Assembly: GCA_022827345.1 (NCBI GenBank)
Contig: JAJDTB010000009.1
Location: forward strand, 62,001 to 126,000
Source of the DNA: Gemmatimonadota bacterium
GTDB lineage: Bacteria; Gemmatimonadota; Gemmatimonadetes; Longimicrobiales; Gaopeijiaceae
DNA: 64,000 nucleotides
Reading direction: 5' to 3'
Shown here: positions 53,664 through 62,507 of the stretch, piece after piece
How the letters are laid out: every line of letters begins with the position of its first letter
How positions within the stretch are numbered: position 1 is the first letter of the stretch
Notes under the pieces: generated by a model
Databases searched by the model: none
What the model was told of the DNA's origin: nothing
Seen by the model: only the letters and a program-made list of their open reading frames with translations
Translations under genes and position numbers: made by a program

Positions 53664-55036
53664 TGACGACGATGCAACGAGGAACGACGATGGCAACCAG
53701 GGCGCGGGCGGCCGGCATGGCCTGTGCGGCCCTGGCGGTCCTGTGGGCGATCGCACCGGTGGAGATCGGCGCGCAGGTACGGATGACGGTGCCGCCGCAA
53801 TCCCAACCCGTGGCCCTGACCGGAGCCACCATTCACACCGTCACCAGCGGTGTCATCGAGAACGGGACGATCCTCCTGGAGAACGGGTTGATCACCGCGA
53901 TCGGCACGGACGTGGACATCCCGGCCGGCGCCCGTGTGGTCAACGCTGCGGGCAAGCACATCTATCCGGGGCTGATCGACGCCTTCAGCACGGTGGGGAT
54001 CGCCGAGATCGGCGCGGTCGACGTCTCGAACGACGTCAACGAACTGGGTGACTTCAATCCGAACGTGCGCGCGGACGTGGCCGTAAACGCGGAGAGCCGT
54101 CACATCGGCACGACGCGCTCGGCCGGCGTGCTCACGACGCTCACGACGCCGGGCGGCGGACTCGTCTCCGGCATGTCGTCGGCGATGGCCCTCGAGGGGT
54201 GGAGCTGGGAAGAGATGTCGATGCAGTCGGCCGCGGCACTCAACGTGAACTGGCCGAACCCGAACCCTCGCCGTTTCCGTGGGTTCGGCGGCTTCAGGTT
54301 CGGCCCGCAGGAGGAGCAGCCGAGCTACGAGGAGCAGGTCCAGCAGCTCAAGGACTTCTTCGCCGAAGCGCGGGCCTACCGGGACGCGGTCGCGGCCGGT
54401 GAGGAGGTGCGCAGCGATTCCCGCTACCTGGCGATGATCCCGGTCATTGACGGGGCTATCCCCGTCGTGGTCGCGGCGGACGACGCGGCCCAGATCAACG
54501 ACGCCATAACCTGGGCCCAGGAGGAGGGGGTCCGGATCGTCATCCGCGGCGGACAGGACGCCATTCATGTGGCGGACCGCCTGGTCGCCGAGGACATCCC
54601 GGTGATCCTGACGTCTACCATGGCCGCTCCCGGCCGGCAGTACGAGGGCTACGACGGCGCCTACTCGATGCCGGCGCGGCTTCACGAAGCGGGGGTGCGG
54701 TTCGCGATCTCGGGCGGTTCGGGGTCGCTGTACTCGAACCGGCTGCCCTTCGAGGCTGGCGTGGCCGTCGCATTCGGGCTTCCCGAGGAAGAGGCGCTGA
54801 AGGCGGTGACCATCAACCCCGCGCAGTTCCTGGGGCTGGACGACCGTATCGGCTCTCTGGAGCCCGGCAAGCAGGCGACCTTCCTGATCACGACGGGGAC
54901 GCCGCTCGACATGACCAGCGACATCGAGCAGGCCTACATCCAGGGCCGCGAGCTCGACATGAACGACATCCAGAAGCACTTCTTCGAGAAGTACATGGAG
55001 AAGGTCAGGCAGCACATGCGGCGGGTGATCAGCTAG
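53663..55036 (+). CDS. Exported amidohydrolase-family protein lacking the metal HxH motif
   Basis: A 457-residue protein with signal GMACAALAVLWAIAPVEIGAQ and the beta-sandwich/TIM-barrel layout of amidohydrolases (ENGTILLENGLITAIGTD, ending INPAQFLGLDDRIGSLEPGK). Where family members have LIDxHxH it reads GLIDAFSTVGI, and the late metal aspartate region reads AISGGSGS. It is therefore probably non-catalytic or uses another chemistry, perhaps as a partner of the preceding two-domain protein. Its ATG overlaps that gene's TGA by 1 nt. Confidence 0.82.
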   Translation: MTTMQRGTTMATRARAAGMACAALAVLWAIAPVEIGAQVRMTVPPQSQPVALTGATIHTVTSGVIENGTILLENGLITAIGTDVDIPAGARVVNAAGKHIYPGLIDAFSTVGIAEIGAVDVSNDVNELGDFNPNVRADVAVNAESRHIGTTRSAGVLTTLTTPGGGLVSGMSSAMALEGWSWEEMSMQSAAALNVNWPNPNPRRFRGFGGFRFGPQEEQPSYEEQVQQLKDFFAEARAYRDAVAAGEEVRSDSRYLAMIPVIDGAIPVVVAADDAAQINDAITWAQEEGVRIVIRGGQDAIHVADRLVAEDIPVILTSTMAAPGRQYEGYDGAYSMPARLHEAGVRFAISGGSGSLYSNRLPFEAGVAVAFGLPEEEALKAVTINPAQFLGLDDRIGSLEPGKQATFLITTGTPLDMTSDIEQAYIQGRELDMNDIQKHFFEKYMEKVRQHMRRVIS

Positions 55037-55100
55037 GCGGAATCCGTGATCGCCCACGCGGCCACCTGATGACGGCTCGCTCAGGTCCCGGGGTCCGGTG

Positions 55101-56693
55101 ATGCCCGCCGCGATCCCGGGTACCGGGCGGCTCAGGGAGCTGGTCGGCACCGAGAACGCGAGCACGCCGCAGGTGCTCCGCGCGCGGGCCGGGCGGACCG
55201 GCGGCCGGACGTTCCTGAAGTGGCAGGGCGCGCAGTGGAGTTACGCCGAGGCCTGGGAGGAGATCCGGCGTTGGGCAGGGTTCCTGCGGGGGCTGGGGGC
55301 CGGGCCGGATCCGGACGGCTCGCGTGTGGCGGGGTACCTGCACAACCGTCCCGAAACGGTATGGACGCTACTTGGAGCGCACGCCGCCGGATCGGTCTAC
55401 GCGGCTCTCAATCGCAGGCACAAAGGGGCGATACTCGCTGACCATCTGCGCCGGTCGCGTGCCCGTATCCTGGTCACTGAAGCTTCTGCACTCGACTCCC
55501 TGCCCGACCTTGCCGGGATGGGCGTTCGCTCGCTCGTAGTGGTCGACCGCGCTTCCTGCCGCGAGTGGATCGGGGGCGACGAGGCCCGGCGCGCGGCTCC
55601 GTGGGTTGGCGCCGAACCCGGGCCCGGCGATCCCGCAACGATCATGTTCACGTCGGGGACGACCGGCCGCTCCAAGGCGGCTGTGATCCCGCACAACCAG
55701 CTTTGCCGCGGCGCTGCGAATCTTGCGGAAGCGGTCGAGATGACATGCGACGATGTCTTCCACGCCTGGCTGCCGCTCTTTCACATCGCCGGTCAACTTC
55801 ACGTCACGATGACGATGGCCGTCGCAGGGGGAGCGCTCGGGCTCGTCCCGCGGTTCTCGGCTTCGCGGTTCTGGAGCGAGGTCCGGGCGTCCCGCGCCAC
55901 CGTGATCTCCGGCCTCCCGGCTACCGCGCGCATCCTGTGGGAGAAGCCTGTCGGGGCGGATGAGCGGGCCGCCACCTCGCACCTGCGCCTCGGAATCTTC
56001 GGCCCCATGACGCCGGAGCTGCACCGCCCCCTGGAGGAGCGGCTCGGGATCCGGATCGCCGACACCTACGGCATGACCGAGGCCGAGCCGCTTACCGTGC
56101 CCGTTCCGGGGTTCGTGCAGCCCGTGGGGTCATGCGGCGTTCCCGGCCCCGACTTCGAGATCCGCATCGCGGGGGAGGACGGTGCGGTGCTGGCGCCCGG
56201 CGAGAGGGGCGAGATCTGTGCGCGACCGCGACGCCGCGACGTGCTCTTCCTGGGCTACGAAGGTGACGAAGAAGCCACGCGCGCGACCTGGCTGGATGGC
56301 TGGTTCCGGACCGGCGACCTGGCCTGGCAGGAGGAGGACGGCTGGGTGTACTACGTGGACCGGCTGGCCCACTTCATCCGGCGGCGCGGCGAGAACGTGA
56401 GCGCGTGGGAGCTCCAGCGGCAAATCGAGGAGCATCCGGATGTGGCGGAGGCGTTCGTACTGGGTGTGCCGTCGCCGATGGGGGAGGAGGAGGTGAAGGC
56501 GGTGGTGGTCGCGAGTGGCGGGGCCGTGCTGGATCCGGCGGCGCTGCATGTCTGGTGCCGCGGCCGGATGGCGGCGTTCATGGTCCCGCACTTCATCGAG
56601 GTGCGCGACGAGATGCCGCACATCTCCGTGGGCAAGGTGGACAAGGAGAAGCTGCGGGGGGTGGGGGAAGGGGTTTGGGAGGCGCCCGGGTAG
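55101..56693 (+). CDS. AMP-forming acyl-CoA ligase, CaiC-like
   Basis: A 530-residue ANL-superfamily ligase. The P-loop motif is TIMFTSGTTGRSKAAVIPHN (about residue 180); other motifs are IADTYGMTEAEPLT (A5), GWFRTGDLAW (A7), RRRGENVSAWELQ (A8) and VGKVDKEKLR with the catalytic lysine (A10). The overall pattern is close to crotonobetaine/carnitine-CoA ligase, with other acids possible. GTG 55098 is an alternative start. It may work with the CaiD-like crotonase at 49824. Confidence 0.85.
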   Translation: MPAAIPGTGRLRELVGTENASTPQVLRARAGRTGGRTFLKWQGAQWSYAEAWEEIRRWAGFLRGLGAGPDPDGSRVAGYLHNRPETVWTLLGAHAAGSVYAALNRRHKGAILADHLRRSRARILVTEASALDSLPDLAGMGVRSLVVVDRASCREWIGGDEARRAAPWVGAEPGPGDPATIMFTSGTTGRSKAAVIPHNQLCRGAANLAEAVEMTCDDVFHAWLPLFHIAGQLHVTMTMAVAGGALGLVPRFSASRFWSEVRASRATVISGLPATARILWEKPVGADERAATSHLRLGIFGPMTPELHRPLEERLGIRIADTYGMTEAEPLTVPVPGFVQPVGSCGVPGPDFEIRIAGEDGAVLAPGERGEICARPRRRDVLFLGYEGDEEATRATWLDGWFRTGDLAWQEEDGWVYYVDRLAHFIRRRGENVSAWELQRQIEEHPDVAEAFVLGVPSPMGEEEVKAVVVASGGAVLDPAALHVWCRGRMAAFMVPHFIEVRDEMPHISVGKVDKEKLRGVGEGVWEAPG

Positions 56694-56703
56694 CCCGCGG
56701 ACC

Positions 56704-56719
56704 AAACCCGCACGGGTTT
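56704..56719 (+). terminator. Short hairpin terminator candidate after the ligase gene
   Basis: AAACCC-GCAC-GGGTTT forms a 6-bp stem with a 4-nt loop 10 nt past the ligase stop, ending in TTT. It lies between convergent genes and could serve both. Confidence 0.45.
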
Positions 56720-56800
56720 CGGGCGGCGTTGTCATCCACGGACTACGGGCGCCCCGCGCCGCCTCGGTGTCGGCGGCACGGGACGCTACCTGCGCTGACG

Positions 56801-57799
56801 CTAGTCGCCGTAGCGGCGCCGCAGCGATTCGCGCCGGCTCCGGTACGGGGCGTACCCGGTGCGGTCGGACCGTTCCCGCTCGCGCCCGGGCTCCGAGAAT
56901 GCCGTCAGGTGGACCACCGTCTCGTCGTTGACAAGGGCACCGGCGACCAGGCCGTCGCCGACCACGCCGACGTCCCTGCCGAGACCGACAGCGGGGTGGT
57001 CGTCATAGTCGCCCTCGACGATTGACTGGAGGAACGCCGTGGCGGCGTCCCGGGGGGAGTTCCCGCCGCGTGGCCTTCGCAGGGTGTCGACGGCATAGCT
57101 GCGGAGCAGTTTGGGGAAGAAGGCCGCGAAGGTCGAAGCCTTGTCGAAGAGATCGAGGCCGAATCTGCCCCTCTCCATCGCGAAGATGGCGCCGACCTGG
57201 TCGGGGGCCGCCTCGAGCGACTTGACGAAGTCGTCGAGTGCGCGCGCGTGCCGCTCGAAGAGTTCGCTCATGGCCCCGGTGGGGGAATGCGCTTCCAGCG
57301 CGTCCGCCTCTTCCTCGAGAGATGCCCACACGCGTCCCTGATCCGATCTGGGCGCGCTTCCCATGCGAATCGACTCGCGAACATCCTGGAGTTTCTCGGC
57401 CCGCCCCCGGGCGTTCTGCACCCGGTCGGTCACGCCGAAGTCCCGTCTGCTGTAGGACCAGCGCCCCGCCTCCACGCAGGACACGGGGATGTTCGTGGTC
57501 TTCGCGGCGGGGATCAGCATGGTGAGATTCGCGACCCGGTTCTGCTTGGCACCCACCAGTTCCTCGCCGTCGACGATCAGGAGGGGCAGCCGGGACCGGT
57601 TTTCAACCGTCAGTTCGGGGACGCTGCCGCCCTTCGACACCTCGCGAATGGTGACGAGATCCCGGTCAAGCCCGTCTTCCAGGAGCAGGTACTCGAGGCT
57701 CCCGTTGGGTTCGGAAGCCAGGGGAATGACGGTCAGGCCCTGGTGCGTCGCCGGCTCTCCGAGCTTCAGTTGCGAGAGGGCGGTCTTGACGTGGTTCAA
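56801..57799 (-). CDS. ARPP-1 domain protein
   Basis: A 332-residue protein of the ARPP-1 family, recognisable by LGEPATHQGLTVIPL, VSKGGSVPELTVENRSRLPL, VDGEELVGAKQNRVANLTML and IPVSCVEAGRWSY. The C-terminal third is Arg/Gly-rich. The family has no established activity. The start is TTG 57799: AAGGAGG lies 6 nt upstream, while the open frame beyond it crosses the palindromic promoter region. It is divergent from a MerR-type regulator 119 nt away, which probably controls it. Confidence 0.84.
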   Translation of the reverse strand: MNHVKTALSQLKLGEPATHQGLTVIPLASEPNGSLEYLLLEDGLDRDLVTIREVSKGGSVPELTVENRSRLPLLIVDGEELVGAKQNRVANLTMLIPAAKTTNIPVSCVEAGRWSYSRRDFGVTDRVQNARGRAEKLQDVRESIRMGSAPRSDQGRVWASLEEEADALEAHSPTGAMSELFERHARALDDFVKSLEAAPDQVGAIFAMERGRFGLDLFDKASTFAAFFPKLLRSYAVDTLRRPRGGNSPRDAATAFLQSIVEGDYDDHPAVGLGRDVGVVGDGLVAGALVNDETVVHLTAFSEPGRERERSDRTGYAPYRSRRESLRRRYGD

Positions 57800-57833
57800 T
57801 TGGTGCCTCCTTTTAGTTGGCAGTAAATGATCA

Positions 57834-57849
57834 GTTATTGAACAGTAAC
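57834..57849. promoter_or_regulatory. Operator-like dyad between the ARPP-1 and MerR-type genes
   Basis: GTTATTGAACAGTAAC is a near-perfect dyad in an unusually AT-rich 119-nt divergent gap. CAGTAA and GTCAACAGTCA words repeat on either side. It is a likely target of the MerR-type regulator encoded at 57919. Confidence 0.5.
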
Positions 57850-57918
57850 CAGGTCTTTCATTCATGTCAACAGTCAAACATCAGTCGATGACATATATCA
57901 GCAGATGAATCACGGATA

Positions 57919-58722
57919 ATGCCGAGCTACACAGCCAGGGAGCTGGAGCGCGAATCGGGATTCGACCGCCGGACGATCGCCTACTACGTGCAGGAGGGGC
58001 TGCTTCCCAAGGTCGGACGCCGCGGACCGAGGACACGGTATCCGCAGCTGTTCCTCGACCGGCTGCTCTTCATACGGCGGGTCCGCGAGGCCGAGGAGGA
58101 AGGCACGGTGCCGCCGCTGTCACTCGGCGACCTGCGCGATCTCTTCAAGCGGATTCCACCGTCGATCGTCGCGCGTGTCGCCGCGGAGAGGATTGCCGTC
58201 ACGCAGGATCTGGTGTCTTCGCCGACCACCGCATTTCGGCTTCCCGAGATGGTGGCAGAGGACGCCGTCGCCAGCCCGAGCGGCCCGGCTGTCCTCTTCC
58301 GCCGCAGCGCAAGCGCGCGCCTCGAGCGGATGGAGTCCCGGCTGCTTCAGAGGCGTGAGCCTGCTGCAATGGCGCCTGCTGATGCCGCATTGGACTTCGC
58401 ACCCGACGACGCCGTCGCGGCAGAAGCCCCACCGCCCGAGCCGGAAGACCTCTTCTACGGCGTGCGCGAGGGGCGTGCAGACGACGAGCGCTTGCTGGGG
58501 AGGTTGCTGGCCGCAGCCGAGAGCATCGGCGGGCACCGGGGCACCTCGCAAGATCCCGTGGAGACCTGGTCGCGCATCAGGGTCGCGCCCAACATCGAAC
58601 TGTCGATTCGTGGCCTCGCTGAAGAGGATCGATCGCTTGCCGATAGCCTGCGACAAGTGATGCGACGCCTGATCCGGCGGGTTGGCGCGGCTCGGTCGCC
58701 GGACCCGGCGTCCGACGAGTAG
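57919..58722 (+). CDS. MerR-type transcriptional regulator
   Basis: A 267-residue protein. The N-terminal winged helix is MerR-like: YTARELERESGFDRRTIAYY, VQEGLLPKVGRRGPRTRYP, then LLFIRRVREAEEEG. The remainder (about 75-267) is not a known effector domain; it is Ala/Glu/Pro-rich with two predicted helices at the end (RSLADSLRQVMRRLIRRVG). It is divergent from the ARPP-1 gene, so local control of that gene is likely. Confidence 0.82.
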   Translation: MPSYTARELERESGFDRRTIAYYVQEGLLPKVGRRGPRTRYPQLFLDRLLFIRRVREAEEEGTVPPLSLGDLRDLFKRIPPSIVARVAAERIAVTQDLVSSPTTAFRLPEMVAEDAVASPSGPAVLFRRSASARLERMESRLLQRREPAAMAPADAALDFAPDDAVAAEAPPPEPEDLFYGVREGRADDERLLGRLLAAAESIGGHRGTSQDPVETWSRIRVAPNIELSIRGLAEEDRSLADSLRQVMRRLIRRVGAARSPDPASDE

Positions 58723-58776
58723 CAACCAGATACCTGCCGTCCAGGTCCCGTCCGGACCCGTCGGTCGTCCCTGCGA

Positions 58777-59658
58777 CTAAACGGTCGCGGGCTCTCGGAC
58801 GCCTGTGAGTTCCTTGGGCCACGCCAGGGACTCGACCTTCCCGACACCGCCGGAGCTGGCCAGTTGATCGATAATTACACCCTCGATGTACTTTACGCCG
58901 CCACGCTGCCGCACCGGGCCGGGCGCAGCGCCAAGCGTCCGGCGTACGAGTCTTCGGTAGTTCGACCGGTCGGAGAAGCCGAGGGCCAGAGCCACCCCAC
59001 CGGATTGCTGGCGACTCCACTCGGACAGCCTCTCTACCGTGAACACTCGAGCCAGGGAAAGGAGCTGCTTCGGCGAAGGGATGCCGAGCGCGCTGCAACG
59101 GCGCTGCAGTGTGCGCACGGAAAGCTGCGACCGGGCGGCGAGGCCCGCGACCGAGCAGGGTTCGGTGGCGTTCTCCAGGGCACATGCGAACAGCGCCTGC
59201 GTTTCCATGTGCGCGGTACGCTGGATGCGCTCGAGCAACCGCCGGGGCCGCTGCACATCGATGCTCTTCAGAATGGCCGAATCGATCGAGGAGAACAGCC
59301 GATCCTCGTCGGGCCGCAACCAGGCGGCAAAGGGAACGACCGTCTGATCCAGCTGATCCTTCTGGTGGGCATCCAGTTGTGCGTAGCAGATGAGGGGCAC
59401 CGACGACCAGTCGGCATTTGAGAAGTCGCGCTTGCCCCTGAACGGGTCGCAGCCGCCACCGAAGAACGGATCGACTATGGCCGGCGAACCGGGAAATCGG
59501 GCCGCGAGGTCCCGGAGCTCCTGCCAGCCCGAGGTGAAGATGACCGGCCCGATGATTCGGAGCGCGTTTCCTGAATGCAGAGCGAACTGAATCTGCCGAC
59601 GGGCCCAGGTGCTCCCGAGCAGTGCGAACAGCGGAGGAGTCGTGTGGGTGCTGATCAT
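58777..59658 (-). CDS. AraC-type helix-turn-helix regulator
   Basis: A 293-residue protein. Residues about 35-75 look like the start of a receiver-like alpha/beta fold (LRIIGPVIFTSGWQELRDLA) without a clear phospho-acceptor set. The C-terminal half (about 165-260) carries the AraC pair of helix-turn-helices: AGLAARSQLSVRTLQRRCSA and ALALGFSDRSNYRRLVRRTL. It lies 173 nt downstream of a membrane-protein gene. A GTCG-N5-CGAC motif is about 100 nt upstream and recurs before the redoxin gene, so both may be its targets. Confidence 0.8.
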   Translation of the reverse strand: MISTHTTPPLFALLGSTWARRQIQFALHSGNALRIIGPVIFTSGWQELRDLAARFPGSPAIVDPFFGGGCDPFRGKRDFSNADWSSVPLICYAQLDAHQKDQLDQTVVPFAAWLRPDEDRLFSSIDSAILKSIDVQRPRRLLERIQRTAHMETQALFACALENATEPCSVAGLAARSQLSVRTLQRRCSALGIPSPKQLLSLARVFTVERLSEWSRQQSGGVALALGFSDRSNYRRLVRRTLGAAPGPVRQRGGVKYIEGVIIDQLASSGGVGKVESLAWPKELTGVREPATV

Positions 59659-59759
59659 GTGCGTCTTCCAACTTTCTGTCGTAGGGCCTCACCCGTCCGG
59701 TCTCGAAGACCGAGTTCCTGCGTCACGCCCCTTTAAACGCATGCGGGTGGGAAAGGTGG

Positions 59760-59804
59760 GGGGTCGTTTTGCGACAATCGCACATGCGGGCAAAACGACG
59801 CCCC
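59760..59804. promoter_or_regulatory. GTCG-N5-CGAC motif within a larger inverted repeat
   Basis: GGGGTCGTTTTGCGACA (59760-59776) matches 63138-63154 at 16 of 17 positions. Its TCGTTTTGC core is repeated inverted as GCAAAACGA (59790-59798), followed by CGCCCC. It lies upstream of the AraC-type gene (minus strand). Confidence 0.55.
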
Positions 59805-59831
59805 ATGTTGACACCCTCCGAAGAGCCCGTG

Positions 59832-61040
59832 TCAGACTGCGGCTGAGGAAAACGCCCTGGCCTTGTCGCGGCACGCGATCTCGATGGTGGCCCACGCTCC
59901 CAGCGCCCCCGCGGCGGATGCCGAGACAAGGGTTGGTGCCGCGATGTCGGCGCCCCCCAGGAGGAGGAGCCCGGTTGTGAGGCTTATCCAGATCACAACC
60001 ACCGCGGCCGCGATCTGCGCTCGGCCGGGACCGGGCAGCGGGTCATCCGGCAGCGGAGCGACCTGCAAGTCGGGACCGGGTCTGGTGGCCAGCACATCCA
60101 CGATCTCCCGAACGCGCGACTCGTCGATCGCGCTGGCGGCCGTAGCCCCGACACGACTCAGCCCGCCCACCAGGACTGCCATTTCGCGATCCGCGTCACC
60201 CCTTGCAATCACCGCTGCGGCGGCCGCTTCGGGATCATCGGCCTCGCGAATCGCCGTGACCAGATCGTCCAGCGCCGCAGGGTCCATCCGCGGGCGCCGG
60301 TCACGGATGCGGCTGACGAGAGACTCGGCGATGCGCGCACAGTCTCTCCCTGCGACAGCGCAGGTCAGCAGGAACGGAACCAGGGGCGGAGCGATCGCGA
60401 GCCACAGGGGAGACAGCGCACCGTGCATGACGATGAGTTCGCCGACAACGAAGGTGGTGGAGAAAAACAGTGCCACCAGCAGCACGCCCGCGACCCATCG
60501 CGTGACGATGCGCCGGTCATCTGAAAGCCCCCTTGTCCTGCGGCCGATGACGGAGCCGGTGATGGCGGCGACGACTACGAAGAGAGTTATCGCGACGGGG
60601 ACCAATGCTCGTGCGTTAGCGTGCGCAACCATGCCTTCTTGGGGACGAGCCGCACCAAATCCCCCTGCCGACTGCGCTGCGGATTCTAAGGCGAGTGGAC
60701 CTAGGCCCGCAGTCAGACCGGCGCCTAACGCAACCATCCCAAGAAAGGTGAGGTGACGTTCGCGGATACCGGAAACCCGTTCTCCCCACAGATCGAGGTC
60801 ATCCAGAGAAGCGATGAACACCGCAGGTGCGATCAACAATGGGAGCGGAAAGGTCGCCATGCCGACGACCGTGACAAGACGGTAGCTAAGCGACGTGCCC
60901 GGTTGGAGTCCGATGAGTGCACCAACAGCGTAAACCCCGTACAGAGCACTCAGCCCCACAAAACCGGCCCCGACTAGTCCTGGAAAGCTACCTGCCCGCT
61001 GCAATCGGTGGTGCATGTTCTGATAGGAATGTGTCGGCAT
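59832..61040 (-). CDS. Uncharacterised multi-pass membrane protein
   Basis: A 402-residue protein of no recognised family. About six membrane helices occupy residues 20-235 (GLVGAGFVGLSALYGVYAVG, GVLLVALFFSTTFVVGELIV). A soluble helical region follows (about 245-340, PAALDDLVTAIREADDPEAA), and one or two further helices lie near the C-terminus. It begins 6 nt after the Cys-rich peptide gene stop, so it is probably in the same transcript. A role in export, processing or immunity for that peptide is possible but only inferred from position. Confidence 0.6.
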   Translation of the reverse strand: MPTHSYQNMHHRLQRAGSFPGLVGAGFVGLSALYGVYAVGALIGLQPGTSLSYRLVTVVGMATFPLPLLIAPAVFIASLDDLDLWGERVSGIRERHLTFLGMVALGAGLTAGLGPLALESAAQSAGGFGAARPQEGMVAHANARALVPVAITLFVVVAAITGSVIGRRTRGLSDDRRIVTRWVAGVLLVALFFSTTFVVGELIVMHGALSPLWLAIAPPLVPFLLTCAVAGRDCARIAESLVSRIRDRRPRMDPAALDDLVTAIREADDPEAAAAAVIARGDADREMAVLVGGLSRVGATAASAIDESRVREIVDVLATRPGPDLQVAPLPDDPLPGPGRAQIAAAVVVIWISLTTGLLLLGGADIAAPTLVSASAAGALGAWATIEIACRDKARAFSSAAV

Positions 61041-61046
61041 CGTCCA

Positions 61047-61259
61047 CTACGCCTCACCGCATTCGACCTTGTAGCCGCAGCCCCACGGGATCCAGCAACA
61101 CTGGTCGCAACAGTACTCCCCACCGCGGGAACTCTCCTTGCAACAGTCATTGAGCCGCTGCGAGGACGCCGCCGCCTCTCCCGAATACCCCACGGTAAAG
61201 GGCAGCAGCAGTGCGTTGATTACCAGGGCGATGATGATCCAGATCTTCCTGTTCTTCAT
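61047..61259 (-). CDS. Small exported Cys-rich peptide
   Basis: A 70-residue peptide. The first half is a basic start plus hydrophobic segment (KIWIIIALVINALLLPFTVG), a signal peptide or anchor. The second half has eight cysteines including three CC pairs (LNDCCKESS, EYCCDQCCWIPWGCGYKVEC). Its ATG overlaps the stop of the propeller lipoprotein as ATGA, so it is translated with it. A redoxin gene lies just upstream of the propeller. The arrangement of a small Cys-rich leader peptide, six-bladed propeller and thioredoxin-fold protein recalls NVEALA-type loci in Bacteroidota. The sequence itself is not an obvious family member. Confidence 0.78.
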   Translation of the reverse strand: MKNRKIWIIIALVINALLLPFTVGYSGEAAASSQRLNDCCKESSRGGEYCCDQCCWIPWGCGYKVECGEA

Positions 61260-62485
61260 TGGTCCGATACAACCTTTGTGTTTGATGTAGATGGTGCCTC
61301 GGCGTGTGTCGAGGGGCTTGCGAGGAATTCGACCGTGGCGAGGCGCTGCAGGGAAACGGAGTCGGTCACAACGCCAAGCGCGCGCGATTCGGTAATGCGG
61401 TATGGCGTGAAGCCGGGGGGGAAGGCGACCTGGGCGAACCGGGTTTCGGGTCCTTGCCTCGATACGGTATGCCAGCGCGGCCCGTACCCCAGGGGATGTG
61501 AAGCGCCGTCGAATTCCTGAATCCAGACCCGGTGGGCGGTGCACCTCAGGTCGACCCCGATCGGGGCGTACCTCGGGAACATCTGCTCCGCGCCGGCCAG
61601 GACCGATTCGGCGAGCTGGTCAAGCTCGGACACCGGCATATCCTGGCCTCGCAGTTCCGCCGCCAACTGGTGCTTCATGTACCGCAGCCTGTCGTCCCGG
61701 CCGAGCTCCACAGCCTCGAAGGGCAGCGCGATGGCGTCCGGACTCCCCGGCTCAGGACCGAACATGTACAGCGTGCGGGCAATGGGATCCAGCACGGCGA
61801 CCTGTCCGTCGGGGCAGCCGTCCCAGAGCGGTACCGGGACGAGAACGGCGGGTGCGCCGGGACGACTGTCAGCTCCGGGCAGGTCACGGGTGAAGTCGAC
61901 GATGACCTCGTCAGCCGCGGCTTCGTCTTCAAAGGCGCGCACGAGTCTGCCCCGCCACAGATCGTCGGCTCCCGAGACCACGGCGTCGTACCGCCCGAGC
62001 ACCACCGCGCCCGCTTCCTTGAAGACACGGAAGGGGTCGCCGAAGGTTACGGTGCGAATGTCGGCCCGGATAACCCCAGGCTCGGCGATCGACCGCGAAG
62101 ACACGAGCCTGCCGGTGCTCGACAGGGTGAGCGCCGCTGCCTGGCCCGCATCCCACACGGTAACCGTGGCTTCGGACTCTCCCGGCCACAGGCCGTAGGG
62201 AAACCGGAGTTCGCCGGGACCCTCTCCGGAAACCCCGAAGGCGGCCACCCGCGCGCCGCTCGGCGCGAACCCGTGAACGAACGGAGCGGATCCGGTCAGC
62301 GCCCACAGGGTACCGCTGTGCTCCAGGATGTCCCGGACTTCCCAGAGCGCATCGTTGGCCGGCGAGACCAGCGTCAGTGTCTGCTCGCCGAATTCCGTGG
62401 ACGGGAGTTGATCCGGCCCGTCCCTGCTGCACGCGGAGATGCCCAGGGCCAGGACCAGCGTGGCCCGCGAAGCAAAACGAATCAT
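61256..62485 (-). CDS. Six-bladed beta-propeller lipoprotein
   Basis: A 409-residue protein with signal ATLVLALGISAC (lipobox ISAC). Propeller blades include SGTLWALTGSAPFVHGFAPS, AFGVSGEGPGELRFPYGL and QVAVLDPIARTLYMFGPEPG. The GxGPGE motif is shared with paralogues at 20759, 21970 and 35710, but the sequence is otherwise distant. GGAAAGGAAGG lies 7 nt before the ATG. It follows the redoxin gene by 22 nt and is coupled to the Cys-rich peptide, so it probably acts with that peptide at the envelope. Confidence 0.78.
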   Translation of the reverse strand: MIRFASRATLVLALGISACSRDGPDQLPSTEFGEQTLTLVSPANDALWEVRDILEHSGTLWALTGSAPFVHGFAPSGARVAAFGVSGEGPGELRFPYGLWPGESEATVTVWDAGQAAALTLSSTGRLVSSRSIAEPGVIRADIRTVTFGDPFRVFKEAGAVVLGRYDAVVSGADDLWRGRLVRAFEDEAAADEVIVDFTRDLPGADSRPGAPAVLVPVPLWDGCPDGQVAVLDPIARTLYMFGPEPGSPDAIALPFEAVELGRDDRLRYMKHQLAAELRGQDMPVSELDQLAESVLAGAEQMFPRYAPIGVDLRCTAHRVWIQEFDGASHPLGYGPRWHTVSRQGPETRFAQVAFPPGFTPYRITESRALGVVTDSVSLQRLATVEFLASPSTHAEAPSTSNTKVVSDQ

Positions 62486-62507
62486 GGCGCAACCTTCCTT
62501 TCCGGTT

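Noticed and set aside
58744-58758. GGTCC-CGTCC-GGACC hairpin between the MerR-type and AraC-type genes as a terminator
   Set aside because: Only 5 bp of stem and no T-run; too weak to call.
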